A DNA stretch of 64,000 nucleotides, from positions 186,001 through 250,000 of the forward strand of contig OY970326.1 in NCBI GenBank assembly GCA_963717155.1, written 5' to 3'. Each line of letters begins with the position of its first letter. Position 1 is the first letter of the stretch. Below, piece by piece: positions 55,353 to 64,000 of this stretch. Position numbers and translations under genes: made by a program. The notes beneath the pieces are model-generated. The model searched no databases and was not told where the DNA came from. It saw only the letters and a program-made list of their open reading frames with translations. The stretch comes from G963717155 sp963717155 (lineage in GTDB: Bacteria > Actinomycetota > Thermoleophilia > Gaiellales > JALYLC01).

Positions 55353-55550
55353 GTGAACGACCACATCGGCGCCCCGGATGCAGCGCTCAGGCGCCGGCTC
55401 GACGCGCTCGCGCGTCGACTGGACGAGCAGCGCGCGACCACGCCTCCGCCGCGCTCGATCGAGAACCCGGAGCTCTTCACCGAGCGCGCCGAGGAGGTCG
55501 CGTCGGTGCTCTTCGCCGATCGCGACGAGCGCTACCCGCACCGCTCGTAG
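55353..55550 (+). CDS. Small hydrophilic protein, unknown
   Basis: 65 aa, rich in Arg, Glu and Ala, predicted helical (AALRRRLDALARRLDEQRA looks amphipathic). TACACT ends seven bases before the GTG, so a leaderless start is credible and the ORF has coding-like third-position bias. No family recognised. Confidence 0.5.
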   Translation: MNDHIGAPDAALRRRLDALARRLDEQRATTPPPRSIENPELFTERAEEVASVLFADRDERYPHRS

Positions 55551-55562
55551 AGAGAGGTTGGC

Positions 55563-55574
55563 TAGGGTGACGCG
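55563..55574 (+). promoter_or_regulatory. -10 of leaderless ABC exporter operon
   Basis: TAGGGT (55563-55568) ends six bases before the GTG at 55575, without a ribosome site. Confidence 0.5.
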
Positions 55575-56473
55575 GTGCCTTCCGTCGTCCTCGCCGAGTC
55601 GCTGACCAAGAAGTTCGGGTCACTCACCGCGGTCGACGGACTGTCGTTCGACCTCCAGTCGGGCACCGTCACGGGCTTCCTCGGGCCGAACGGCGCCGGC
55701 AAGACGACGACGCTCCGCATGCTGCTCGGGCCTGACGATGCCGACGAGCGGCCGGGCGCTCGTGTTCGACTCGACGTATGCGAGCCTCGAGCGTCCCGCC
55801 CACCGCATCGGCGCGGTGCTCGAGGCGACCGACTTCCACCCGGGGCGCTCAGGGCGCAACCACCTGCGCATGCTCGTCCCGGGCAGCAGGGATCACCGAC
55901 GCGCGAGTCGAGGAGGTGCTGAAGCTCGTCGAGCTCGACGGCGCCGCGAACCGGCGAGTCAAGGGCTACTCGCTCGGAATGCGGCAGCGCCTCGGGCTCG
56001 CCTCGGCGCTGCTCGGCGATCCCGATCTGCTGATCCTCGACGAGCCGGCCAACGGCCTTGACCCCGAGGGCGTGCGTTGGCTCCGCGACTTCCTGCGGGC
56101 ATACGCGGCCGGCGGACGCACGGTGCTCGTCTCGAGCCACGTGCTGGCCGAGGTCGCACAGACCGTCGACCACGTGCTGATCGTCGCCAAGGGTCGCCTC
56201 ATCATCGAGTCGCCGCTCGACCAGCTGACGAGCCGTGTCGGTGGGACCGTGCGGGTGCGGAGCCCGCAGTCAGGCGAGCTGAAGGCTGCGCTGGAGCGCT
56301 TGCAGATCGATGTCAAGGCTGGAGACGATGGTGCGCTGCACGTCGCCGGCGTCCCGATCGAACGGGTCGGCGAGATCGCCGCCCAGGCCGGCGTCGTGCT
56401 CCACGAGCTCGTCATGACGGGCGCGTCGCTCGAGGAGATCTTCCTCGAGCTCACGGCGGGAGACGAGTCGTGA
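55575..56473 (+). CDS. ABC exporter ATP-binding protein (two frameshifts)
   Basis: About 298 aa after correction. Walker A GFLGPNGAGKTTTLRMLLG, then PTSGRALVFDSTYASLERP, signature KGYSLGMRQRLGLASALLG, Walker B LLILDEPANGLDPEGVRW and H-loop VSSHVLAEVAQ. One extra base near 55740 and another in a C-run near 55881. Same subfamily as the ATPase at 4.8-5.8 kb. Stop overlaps the permease start (GTGA). Confidence 0.9.
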
Positions 56474-57209
56474 TCGCGCAGATACGTGCCGAGATCCTGA
56501 AGATCCGGTCGACGCGTACGACGATCGGCCTCGTGCTCGGGATGCTCGTGCTCGTCGTCGCGATCACGCTCCTGTCGGGCCTCCTGCAGCACGCAAGCGA
56601 TCTGGAGAACAACACGGAGAACCAGCGCCAGCTGCTCGGCATCGGCGGCATCGCGGGGGTCTTCTCTGCCCTGGCGGGCCTCCTCCTCCTCACGAGCGAG
56701 TATCGCTTCGGGACGATCCGGCCGACGTTCCTGGTGGCGCCGAGCTGGTCGCGCATCCTCGTCGCGAAGATCGTCGCGAGCATCGTCGTCGGCGTCGTTT
56801 TCGGCATCGTCGGCATGGGGCTCTCGTACGGCATCGGATACATCTGCCTCTCGCAACGGGACATCCCGTTTGCGCTCGATCACGGCGACGTCGCCTGGCT
56901 GCTCCTCGGCACGATCGCGGGCACCGCGCATCTGGGGCGCGATCGGCGTCGGGCTGGGCGCGATCATCCGCAACCAGATCGGCGCGGTGATCGGCCTCCT
57001 GGCCTGGAGCATTCGTGGTCGAGAACATCCTCTTCGGCCTCGTCCCGTCGGTCGGGCGGTACACGATCGTCCAGGCGCAGAATGCCTTGCAGGGTTCGAC
57101 GGCCGACCACCTGCTCTCTCCGGCCGTCGGTGGTCTCGTGATGCTCGCCTGGATGGCCGTGCTCGCCGCCGTGGGCGTGGCGTGGACTTCCCGCCGCGAC
57201 GTCGCATAG
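56470..57209 (+). CDS. ABC-2 type exporter permease (two frameshifts)
   Basis: About 245 aa with six helices: TIGLVLGMLVLVVAITLLSGLL, GVFSALAGLLLLTSEYRFGTIRPTFLVAPSW (with the ABC-2 EYRFGTIRPTFL element), and after one-base corrections near 56935 and 57014 GAIGVGLGAIIRNQIGAVIG and VVENILFGLVPSVGRY. Partner of the ATPase upstream; substrate unknown. Confidence 0.87.
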
Positions 57210-57263
57210 GAGCAGACCCCGACATAATCCCGGGTCGACACGAGCCCGAGCGAGGCGGAGGCG

Positions 57264-58226
57264 ATGACGAGGCAGTTCGACCAGCAGTTCTTCGTACGCG
57301 AGGACGTACCCGTCGAGGGGCCGCTTCGCGAGCTCGTCGGCTACGGCGAGCACCCTCCGAAGGTGCGCTGGAAGGACGACGCCCGCGTCGCGGTGCAGAT
57401 CGTCGTCAACGTCGAGGAGGGCTCCGAGAAGACGTTCGCGATGGGCGACGGTGTCAACGACGGCTACCACGAGTTCCCCGACGTGGTGGAGGGGCAGCGC
57501 GACCTCGCGGTCGAGTCGTACTACGAGTACGGCTCGCGGGCGGGCATCTGGCGGCTGTTCCGGGTGTTCGACGCGGCAGGGATTCCCGTCACGCACTTCA
57601 CCGCTGCCGTGGCGCTCGAGCGCAACCCCGAGGTGGCCGCGAAGCTCGCCCGGCGCGGTGATGAGGCGGCCGGGCACGGCTACCGCTGGAGCAACCACTT
57701 CGAGATGAACCGCGACGAGGAGCGCGAGGCGATCCGCCGCGCCGTGAGCTCGATCGAACGGACGACCGGCGCGCGTCCGGTCGGGTGGTACTGCCGCGAG
57801 ATGAGCGTCAACACCCGCGAGCTGGTCGTCGAGGAAGGCGGATTCCTGTACGACTCCGACTGCTACAACGACGACCTGCCGTACTGGACCCGGGTGCTGG
57901 GCCGGCCTCACCTGGTCGTGCCGTACGGACTCGTCGTCAACGATGCGCGCTACGTGACGGGCAACGGCTTCGCGAGCCCCGAGCACTTCTACGAGATGGC
58001 GAAGGCCCATCTCGATCGTCTGCGCAACGACGGTGACGACGTGTCGCGCATGATGTCGATCGGGCTGCACCCGCGAATCACCGGCAATCCTGCGCGAGCC
58101 GACGCGCTCGCCCGGTTCATCGACTACGCCCGCGGGCTCGGCGATGTCTGGTTCGCGAGGCGCAGCGACATCGCGCGCACGTTCGCGGAGCAACAGCCGG
58201 CCGCGCAGTGGCTCGGTCAAGCATAA
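57264..58226 (+). CDS. Polysaccharide-deacetylase-fold hydrolase, PuuE/allantoinase-like
   Basis: 320 aa. KVRWKDDARVAVQIVVNVEEGSE, YEYGSRAGIWRLFRVFDAAGIPVTHF, AGHGYRWSNHFEMNRDEERE and GWYCREMSVNTRELVVEEGGFLYDSDCYNDDLPYW closely follow the PuuE-type (metal-independent allantoinase/peptidoglycan deacetylase-like) branch of NodB-fold enzymes. GGAGG-like site before the ATG. With urease and GS-like genes nearby a ureide or amide nitrogen role is plausible; activity on glycans is the alternative. Confidence 0.87.
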   Translation: MTRQFDQQFFVREDVPVEGPLRELVGYGEHPPKVRWKDDARVAVQIVVNVEEGSEKTFAMGDGVNDGYHEFPDVVEGQRDLAVESYYEYGSRAGIWRLFRVFDAAGIPVTHFTAAVALERNPEVAAKLARRGDEAAGHGYRWSNHFEMNRDEEREAIRRAVSSIERTTGARPVGWYCREMSVNTRELVVEEGGFLYDSDCYNDDLPYWTRVLGRPHLVVPYGLVVNDARYVTGNGFASPEHFYEMAKAHLDRLRNDGDDVSRMMSIGLHPRITGNPARADALARFIDYARGLGDVWFARRSDIARTFAEQQPAAQWLGQA

Positions 58227-58243
58227 ATCTCGACTTGAGCTTG

Positions 58244-59551
58244 ATGGTTGATCCGGGCGTCGGCGAGGAGCTCGTCAGCCTCGTCACGTGCGACCTGGCC
58301 GGGCTCGTGCGCGGTCGCTCGGTCCCTCTTTCCGACCTGGAGCGTCGCCTCGAGATCGGTGTCGGCTGGGTTCCGGCGAACCAGTCGATCTCGGCCTTCG
58401 GCGAGCTCGCAGAGCCGAATCCGTGGGGATCGGCCGGAGATGTGAGGCTGCGACCGGATCCCGCCACGCGCGTGCGCGTCGACCACTGGCCCGGGATCGC
58501 GCCGCTGCACCTCGTGCTCTGCGACATCGGACAGGTCGACGGTAGCGACTGGGATGGCTGCGGTCGCACGTTCCTGCGGAGCGCGCTCGAGCGGTTGCAG
58601 CGACATACCGGGCTGCGCGTGCGAGCGTCCTTCGAGCACGAGTTCGTGCTCGAGGACGACAGGCCGCCGGCGCCCGCGATGTCGCTCGAGGCGCAGCGGC
58701 GCGCCGAGCCGTTCCCGTCGCAGACGATGGCGGCGCTCCGTGCCGCCGGCGTCGAGCCGGAGCTCTTCCTGCCCGAGTACGGCGAGCACCAGTTCGAGGT
58801 GCCCGTCGCGCCGGCCGAGGGCGTCTCCGCCGCCGATCGCAGCGTCGTGACCAAGGAGGTGGTGCGCGAGGTTGCCCGTCGAGGCGGCCGGCGCGCGACG
58901 TTCGCGCCGCTCCGCGAGGCCGGCAGCGTCGGCTCGGGCGCGCACATCCACCTGAGCCTGTACGACGACGCCGGCCGGCCGGTGAGCTACGACCCGCTCC
59001 TGCCTGGAAGGCTCTCACTCGTGGCCGGCCGCTTCGCCGCAGGCATCCTCGGGCATCTTCCCGCGGTGCTGGCGCTGACCTGCGCGAGCCCGCACTCCTT
59101 CGCGCGTCTCGTCCCGCACCGGTGGAGTGCCGCCGCGGGCGTGCTCGCCGACCGCAACCGCGAGGCCGCGCTCCGCATCTGCCCCGTCATCGAGCTCGCA
59201 GGCATGGCGCCCGATGCCCAGGTGCACCTCGAGTTCCGCGCGGCCGATGCGACCGCCTCCCCGTACCTCGCGCTCGGTGCGCTCGTGTGCGCCGGTCTCG
59301 ACGGGATCCGCGCCGGGCTCGAGGCGCCGCCCGTCGTTGCCGAGGGGGCCGACCTCGACGATCCCACGCGCGATCCGCTGCCGGCGTCCCTCGGCGAGGC
59401 GCTCGCCGCCCTCGAGTCGGACGCGCTCGCGCGCGACTGGCTGCCTCCGCGCCTGCTCGACACGTACCTCGGCCTGAAGCGGCTCGAGCTCTCGCTCGTC
59501 TCGGACCTCGACGAGGAGGAGGTGTGCCGTCTCTACGCTGGCGTCCACTGA
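58244..59551 (+). CDS. Glutamine-synthetase-like ligase (gamma-glutamylamine synthetase type)
   Basis: 435 aa from ATG 58244 (an upstream GTG at 58208 is possible). GS beta-grasp region at 10-110, then the catalytic domain with FEHEFVLEDD, YGEHQFEVPVAP, SGAHIHLSL and ADRNREAALRICP. Metal-binding Glu/His residues typical of GS are visible but the adenylylation loop of GS-I is not, as in PuuA/GlnA3-like enzymes that glutamylate amines. Follows the PuuE-like gene by 17 nt. Confidence 0.87.
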   Translation: MVDPGVGEELVSLVTCDLAGLVRGRSVPLSDLERRLEIGVGWVPANQSISAFGELAEPNPWGSAGDVRLRPDPATRVRVDHWPGIAPLHLVLCDIGQVDGSDWDGCGRTFLRSALERLQRHTGLRVRASFEHEFVLEDDRPPAPAMSLEAQRRAEPFPSQTMAALRAAGVEPELFLPEYGEHQFEVPVAPAEGVSAADRSVVTKEVVREVARRGGRRATFAPLREAGSVGSGAHIHLSLYDDAGRPVSYDPLLPGRLSLVAGRFAAGILGHLPAVLALTCASPHSFARLVPHRWSAAAGVLADRNREAALRICPVIELAGMAPDAQVHLEFRAADATASPYLALGALVCAGLDGIRAGLEAPPVVAEGADLDDPTRDPLPASLGEALAALESDALARDWLPPRLLDTYLGLKRLELSLVSDLDEEEVCRLYAGVH

Positions 59552-60707
59552 CCTGACGGCGCGGCTGCTTGCGCTGATCGACGACGAGCTGCCTGCCGCG
59601 ACGCAGCTGCGGCGTCTGCTGCACGCGAGTCCCGAGCTCGGGCATCTCGAGAGCGGGACGGCCGCGCGTGTCGTCGACGCGCTCGGCGCTCCCGTCGAGC
59701 GCGTGGTCGGCACGGGACTGCTCGTCCGCGTCGGAGACGATGCTCCCGCGATCGTTGCACGTGCAGAGCTCGACGGCCTGCCGGTCGTCGAGTGCACCGG
59801 CGTCGCCTTCGCCGCGGAGAACGGGTTGATGCACGCCTGTGGGCACGACGTCCACATGTCGGCGCTGGTGGCGCTCACCCGCGCCGTGATCCGGCTCGGA
59901 GACGAGCGACCGGCTCCGCTCTGGGCGCTCTTCCAGCCGAGCGAGGAGGCGCATCCGCTCGGCGCGGAGATGCTCGTCGAGGCAGGTGTGCTCGCCGGGG
60001 TCCGGGCGGTCGTCGCCGCGCACGTGCACCCGGGCATCCCGTGGGGCTCGATCGCCGCCGATCCGGGGGCGGTCAACGCCGCCGCGGACTCTCTGGTCCT
60101 TCGCGTCATCGGCTCGCCCGGCCACGGCGCCTACCCGCACACGGGGCGCGATCCGATCCTCGCGCTGGCCCAGGTCGTGGTCGGGCTGCATGGCCTGGTC
60201 GGCCGTCGTCTCGATCCGCTGCATCCGGCCGTCGTGAACGTCGGGGCGGTGCATGCCGGTGACGCCGCGAACGTCATCCCGCCCTACGCCGATGCGCGCG
60301 CGACCCTGCGATCGCTCGACGAGGCGGACCGTCTCACGCTTCGCGAGGCGGCGCGCACGCTCATCGAGGGGACCTGTCTTGCACACGGCTGCGAGTCCGA
60401 GATCGAGATCGAGCCAGGCGAGCCTGTGCTCGCGAACGACCCCGAGATCACGGCGCACGTGCGCGCGCTGCTGCCGCGCGCCGGCTTCTCGCTCGCCGAG
60501 CCGTGGCGGTCGTGCGGGTCGGATGACTTCAGCTTCTTCAGCGCCGTGGCACCGTTGCTGATGGCCTTCGTCGGTCTCGAGGGAGCGGACGGATTCACCG
60601 TGCGCCCGCTGCATCACCCCGAGTTCCTGCCGCCCGATGCTGCGGTCTCGGCGGTCGCACGCACGCTCGCGATGGCCTACCTGGGAGCGTCTGCCGCAAG
60701 CGGCTGA
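59538..60707 (+). CDS. M20-family amidohydrolase (start codon not visible)
   Basis: About 389 aa. HASPELGHLESGTA, ARAELDGLPVVE, MHACGHDVHMSAL, LFQPSEEAHPLGAEMLVEAG, HVHPGIPWGSI and CGSDDFSFF mark the IAA-amino-acid/hippurate hydrolase branch. The reading frame is open from upstream, but no ATG, GTG or TTG occurs before 59703, which would remove the conserved N-terminus. GGAGG lies at 59515-59522, so a damaged start near 59535 (ACG) or a CTG at 59538 is likely. Overlaps the GS-like gene by 14 nt. Confidence 0.82.
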   Translation: MASTDLTARLLALIDDELPAATQLRRLLHASPELGHLESGTAARVVDALGAPVERVVGTGLLVRVGDDAPAIVARAELDGLPVVECTGVAFAAENGLMHACGHDVHMSALVALTRAVIRLGDERPAPLWALFQPSEEAHPLGAEMLVEAGVLAGVRAVVAAHVHPGIPWGSIAADPGAVNAAADSLVLRVIGSPGHGAYPHTGRDPILALAQVVVGLHGLVGRRLDPLHPAVVNVGAVHAGDAANVIPPYADARATLRSLDEADRLTLREAARTLIEGTCLAHGCESEIEIEPGEPVLANDPEITAHVRALLPRAGFSLAEPWRSCGSDDFSFFSAVAPLLMAFVGLEGADGFTVRPLHHPEFLPPDAAVSAVARTLAMAYLGASAASG

Positions 60708-61516
60708 CGGGCGTCGAGGCTGCCGTTGTCCCAGACGCCGAGCTCGATGCCCGCGCGTGTCAGCGAGCTCGAGATGGCATCGCGCCGCTCGCCCGGCAGC
60801 ATCAGGAGCGCACCGCCCGGGGTCATCCCCCTGCGCTCGAGCGCTGAGGCGACCCGTTCGATCGGCTGCAGGTGCACTCCGCGCAGGCCGAGCGTGGCGT
60901 ACGTGTCGTTGATGATCACGAGCGTTCCGCGTGTACCTCGCAGCGTCCCGAGGCACCCGACGAAGTGGCCGACGGTCCAGTCGGGCGGCGGCCCCGCAGC
61001 TGCGTCGCCCGACTCGAGGTAGGCCACGAGCTCTGCGATCGAGGGCCGCGAGCCCCAGAAGAAGCCGGTGCCGACGTTGAGCACGATCGCGGCATCCTTC
61101 TCGGCGGTGGCGAGCTCGAGGAGGTGCTCCACGGTCTCGACGGACCATGGCCCCTTCAGGCCGAGAGCGACCCGGCGACCCGACGAGAGCTCGGCGACTG
61201 CGCGTACGAGGCCGCCTGCGGACGTGCCCGCGACCTCGGCAGCGACGCGGGGGTGCGCGAGGCGGTAATCCTGCCGTCCGGTCTCGCCGGGTGGCAGCTC
61301 CTCGACGTGTCCCGCGGGCGCGAGGAAGCTACCGGCGGCACGCCCGACCGTATCCTGGTCGAGGGGCTCGTCGCCGCTCGCCCGGATCCCGGCCAGGCGC
61401 AGCGTCAGGAGCGTCTGGAACGCACCGCACAGCTCGTCCTTCTGCGGCAGCTCCTCGGCGTGCAGGCGCGCGAGCTCGGCCGCGTGCGGCAACAGCCGGG
61501 CCTCGGCACCGAGCAT
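60677..61516 (-). CDS. Unrecognised conserved-looking protein
   Basis: 279 aa, soluble, no signal or membrane segment. Recognisable features are PHAAELARLHAEELPQKDELCGAFQTLLTLR at the start, a possible Rossmann-like strand AAIVLNVGTGFFWGSRPS near 165 and TLVIINDTYATLGLRGVHLQP near 215. It reads like a bacteriocin-type or peptide-modification partner in layout but I cannot assign a family. One nt after the GS-like gene, so it is part of the permease-GS operon; a role in substrate recognition or regulation is only a guess. Confidence 0.7.
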   Translation of the reverse strand: MLGAEARLLPHAAELARLHAEELPQKDELCGAFQTLLTLRLAGIRASGDEPLDQDTVGRAAGSFLAPAGHVEELPPGETGRQDYRLAHPRVAAEVAGTSAGGLVRAVAELSSGRRVALGLKGPWSVETVEHLLELATAEKDAAIVLNVGTGFFWGSRPSIAELVAYLESGDAAAGPPPDWTVGHFVGCLGTLRGTRGTLVIINDTYATLGLRGVHLQPIERVASALERRGMTPGGALLMLPGERRDAISSSLTRAGIELGVWDNGSLDARQPLAADAPR

Positions 61517-61517
61517 C

Positions 61518-62840
61518 TCAGTAACTCCAGCGGTGACGCTCGACGATCTCCTCGGGCGTCTTGCCGTCGGCCCACGCTGCGTCGGCCGCGCGCACGGCGG
61601 CCCAGGCGCCGTACAGCGGCTCGCCGAGCGCGTCGCGTACGGGCAGCGAGCCCTCGACGGCGGCGATCTGCTGGTCGGTCGTGGTCGGTAGCAGCCGGAC
61701 GCCGCGGCGCTCGCGCTCGGCCTCGTCCCAGGAGCCGGGATCCACGTTGATCGGGTCGGCCAGGGTGAGGCCCTCGGCGATGCCCGCCAGACCGGCCGAG
61801 ATCAGGGCGGCGAGCGTCAGGTAGGGGTTTCCCGATGCGTCGGAGGCCTTCAGCTCGGCGTTCGCGGCCGTCGCGGGCACGAGCGCGGTCTCGGGGATGA
61901 AGCGCAGCGACGCCTCGCGGTTCTGGATGCCCCAGAACGCGTACGCGCTCGCGAAGTAGCCGGGGCGGCGGCGCAGCAGCGAGGGGACGCTCGGTGCGGC
62001 GATCGCGGCGAGCGCGGGCAGCTCGCGGACGATCCCGGCGAGCCATGCCTCGCCCTCGGCCGTCAGGCCGTGGGGGTGCTTCCCGCCGGCCAGCAGGTTC
62101 GTCTCGTCGCGCAGCACGGAGCTGTGCGCATGCCAGCCGTTCCCGGCTGCCTCGGGTGTCACGAGCGGTGCGAACGAGGCCCGCAGGCCGTTCGCGCGCG
62201 CCGCGGCGTGGATCGTCTGTCGTGTCAGCAGCTGCATGTCGGCGGCCGCCAGGGGATCGGCGGGGCTGATGGCGAGCTCCATCTGCGCGAGGCCGTACTC
62301 CGCATGCAGCTGGCCGACCACGATGCCGTTGGCATCGAGGTCGGCCAGGAGCTGCGTGCAGAACTCGTTCACCTCGAGCATGGCGAGCGGCCCGTAGACC
62401 GGCCCGTGGTGCGCCGGCGAGAGCTCGGCATCGGCGTGGCCGATGAACCACTCGAGCTCGAACCCGGCCCGCACCTCGAGCCCGGCCTCGGCGGCCCGCT
62501 CGACCTGTCGCTCGAGCGCACCGCGCTGGCAGTACACGGAGCGAGTGCCGTCCTGCTCGAAGAGCCGGCCCGGGGTCCACGCGAACGCGGGCTGGCCTGC
62601 GAGCTGTCTCACCCGGTCGGCCGTCGCACAGAGTCGGAGGTCGCCTGACGGCGTCGAGAGCGGCTCGTACGCGAACGTGATCCCGTCGGTCGACGTGAAC
62701 ACGGGGAAGAGCGACGTGATTCCCACGCCGCGCTCCACGGCCTCGTCGAGCTTTCCGAACGGCACCGTCCGCGAGCGGGTGATGCCGTTGTTGTCCGAGA
62801 ACGCGATCGTCAGGCCGCGTACGCCGTCAAGTCCGAGCAT
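61518..62840 (-). CDS. Glutamine-synthetase-like ligase, second copy
   Basis: 440 aa. Catalytic motifs AGFELEWFIGH, EYGLAQMELAISPADPL, GNGWHAHSSVLRD and NREASLRFIPE correspond to GS metal and glutamate sites; DASGNPYLTLAALISAGLAGI is the conserved C-terminal helix. Distinct from the copy at 58244, so the pair is paralogous, not a tandem duplicate. Three nt downstream of an amino-acid permease, the usual setting of gamma-glutamyl-polyamine or ethanolamine ligases. Confidence 0.9.
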   Translation of the reverse strand: MLGLDGVRGLTIAFSDNNGITRSRTVPFGKLDEAVERGVGITSLFPVFTSTDGITFAYEPLSTPSGDLRLCATADRVRQLAGQPAFAWTPGRLFEQDGTRSVYCQRGALERQVERAAEAGLEVRAGFELEWFIGHADAELSPAHHGPVYGPLAMLEVNEFCTQLLADLDANGIVVGQLHAEYGLAQMELAISPADPLAAADMQLLTRQTIHAAARANGLRASFAPLVTPEAAGNGWHAHSSVLRDETNLLAGGKHPHGLTAEGEAWLAGIVRELPALAAIAAPSVPSLLRRRPGYFASAYAFWGIQNREASLRFIPETALVPATAANAELKASDASGNPYLTLAALISAGLAGIAEGLTLADPINVDPGSWDEAERERRGVRLLPTTTDQQIAAVEGSLPVRDALGEPLYGAWAAVRAADAAWADGKTPEEIVERHRWSY

Positions 62841-62843
62841 CGG

Positions 62844-64000
62844 TCAGTTGCCTGCCGTGTGTGCGGTGTACTCCGTCTCGCCCGCGAGCTCCGGAGCGAC
62901 GAGGCCGTCGTCTGCGGACAGCCGCTCGCCAACCCGCCGAGAGAGGCCGGGTAGGGCCACCACCAGGACGACACCGACGAGCACCCAGATGCCCGCGGTG
63001 TAGTACGTCCAGCGGAACGCCCGCGCGGCGTCCGGGTCGACGTTGTAGTAGATCGTCGCGAGCAGGACGATCAGGGCGGCGCCCGGAATGATCGCCTGCC
63101 AGGCCGGCGACTTGGCCGGGCCGCTGAACCACAGGAGCCGGATCGCACCGAGCGTCGCCAGGATGTAGGCGACGAGCAGGATCAGCGTGCCGATCACGCC
63201 GGACCAGAGGAACACGTTGAACAGGCTCGTGGTGAACAGCACGCGGTAGGCGATGATGATGATCGCGGCGGCGGCCGTGACGACCGTGAGCGCCCGCACC
63301 GGAGTTCCCGTCTTCTCGTGGACGGTGCCGAGGGCCGGCGTGCCGAGGCCGTCGCGGCTGAGCGCGTACAGGATGCGCGTCGCCCCGACGACGCACGCGA
63401 TCACGCAGCCGAACGCGCTGATGGCGGTTCCCGCCGTGACGATGTCTCCGAGCGACGACGTGACGTAGACGGAGCCGAGATCGCCGAGCAGCGACCCCGA
63501 CGAGGCGAACGCGGCGACGCCGGCCTTGCTGGTGCCGAAGCCCATCATCTCGACCGCGGTGACGAATATGAAGTAGATGCCGCCGAAGACCGCGACGCCG
63601 AGGATCGCACGCGGGATCGAGCGACGCGGGTCGCGCGTCTCCTCGCCCAGGGTCGCGGCGGCCTCGAAGCCGGCGAACGAGAGGAAGCCGAAGACGGATG
63701 CCTTGAAGACATCACCGATCCCGACGCCGCCGGTTGGCTTGAACACGTCGAGCGTGAAGCTCTGGTTGTTGGGGACGTTCCCGCTGATCACCTTCGCGAG
63801 CACGACGATGGCCACGACGATGATCAGGAGGACGGTGATGCCCTCGAGCGAGAGCAGCAGGCGCGTCGCGCTGCGGGCCGGGAACGTGGCGAGCAGGAAC
63901 GCGCCGCCGAGTGCGATGAACGCGATCAGGAACTGCCCCCAGCCGGGCGGGTTGTTCCAGACGCCGATGCGGTCGAGGAAGTCGGCTCCGAAGATGCCGG
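62844..64000 (-). CDS. APC-family amino-acid/amine permease (N-terminus outside window)
   Basis: The last 384 or so residues, at least nine helices. GFLSFAGFEAAATLGEETRDPRRSIPRAI is the APC consensus between TM6 and TM8; STLILYALSRDGLGTPALG-like text appears as RILYALSRDGLGTPALGTVH. The frame is open past the right edge (ADFLDRIGVWNNPPGWGQF upstream). Likely imports an amine or amino acid used by the GS-like ligase behind it. Confidence 0.92.
   Translation of the reverse strand, partial: GIFGADFLDRIGVWNNPPGWGQFLIAFIALGGAFLLATFPARSATRLLLSLEGITVLLIIVVAIVVLAKVISGNVPNNQSFTLDVFKPTGGVGIGDVFKASVFGFLSFAGFEAAATLGEETRDPRRSIPRAILGVAVFGGIYFIFVTAVEMMGFGTSKAGVAAFASSGSLLGDLGSVYVTSSLGDIVTAGTAISAFGCVIACVVGATRILYALSRDGLGTPALGTVHEKTGTPVRALTVVTAAAAIIIIAYRVLFTTSLFNVFLWSGVIGTLILLVAYILATLGAIRLLWFSGPAKSPAWQAIIPGAALIVLLATIYYNVDPDAARAFRWTYYTAGIWVLVGVVLVVALPGLSRRVGERLSADDGLVAPELAGETEYTAHTAGN

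Noticed and set aside
1..64000. tRNA or rRNA genes
   Set aside because: No cloverleaf with TTCGA-type T-loop plus CCA-compatible acceptor, and no rRNA-like conserved blocks, were recognised on either strand; a proper covariance scan was not possible.

Overview
The window is GC-rich throughout, with codon third positions almost always G or C, and reads like a chromosomal segment of a high-GC actinobacterium. The evidence is the F420-type LLM and PPOX oxidoreductases, NarL-type two-component pairs, ROK regulators, an absence of long leaders, and many GTG starts. A Thermoleophilia/Solirubrobacterales-like lineage is a reasonable guess but is inference only. I see no rRNA, tRNA, CRISPR array, transposase or phage gene.

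Layout. 0-8 kb: end of a secreted protein, a divergent MarR/MFS exporter pair with a perfect palindromic operator, LLM oxidoreductase + Fur, then an ABC exporter divergent from a NarL-type sensor kinase/regulator. 8.1-8.6 kb: a gene-free block of dispersed repeats. 8.7-15.5 kb: heme-binding-like protein, beta-carbonic anhydrase, PLP dehydratase-like enzyme, then a ROK regulator and a xylose/ribose-type ABC importer. 15.5-23.5 kb: methyltransferase, two secreted hydrolases, an ankyrin-acetyltransferase fusion, metallo-beta-lactamase-fold hydrolase and amidase. 23.6-28.2 kb: MMPL exporter interrupted by an amber codon and its two-component system. 28.2-32.3 kb: M20 peptidase, cupin, agmatinase-like ureohydrolase, F420 enzymes. 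32.4-40.1 kb: a sugar or amino-sugar operon (ABC importer, GH4, BadF kinase, SIS isomerase, ROK) with matching palindromes at both ends. 40-46.2 kb: ferric-reductase-like membrane protein/ApbE, TetR/cupin, SMP-30, OmpR-type two-component system. 46.2-46.8 kb: the second repeat block. 46.8-53 kb: glycerol kinase and a urease operon (D, AB fusion, C, F, G) full of single-base frameshifts. 53-57.2 kb: GH65 phosphorylase/hydrolase and a second ABC exporter. 57.3-64 kb: PuuE-like deacetylase, two glutamine-synthetase-like enzymes, M20 amidohydrolase, an unrecognised protein and an amino-acid permease.

Three themes stand out. First, two loci 38 kb apart share a composite repeat element (101-bp module in two subtypes, a long hairpin module and a short linker module) that no gene explains. 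Second, many transcription-unit start codons lie 5-8 nt behind a TANNNT hexamer, so leaderless transcription looks common. Third, many genes carry net +1 frameshifts with intact residues on both sides. These are far too dense at 48.3-52.7 kb to be biological and look like an insertion-rich consensus, so broken genes here should be taken as probable sequence errors first.

Nitrogen release and re-assimilation is a recurring job: urease, agmatinase-like ureohydrolase, amidase, PuuE-like enzyme, M20 amidohydrolases, GS-like ligases and an APC permease could form an amine/ureide scavenging capacity alongside sugar import.
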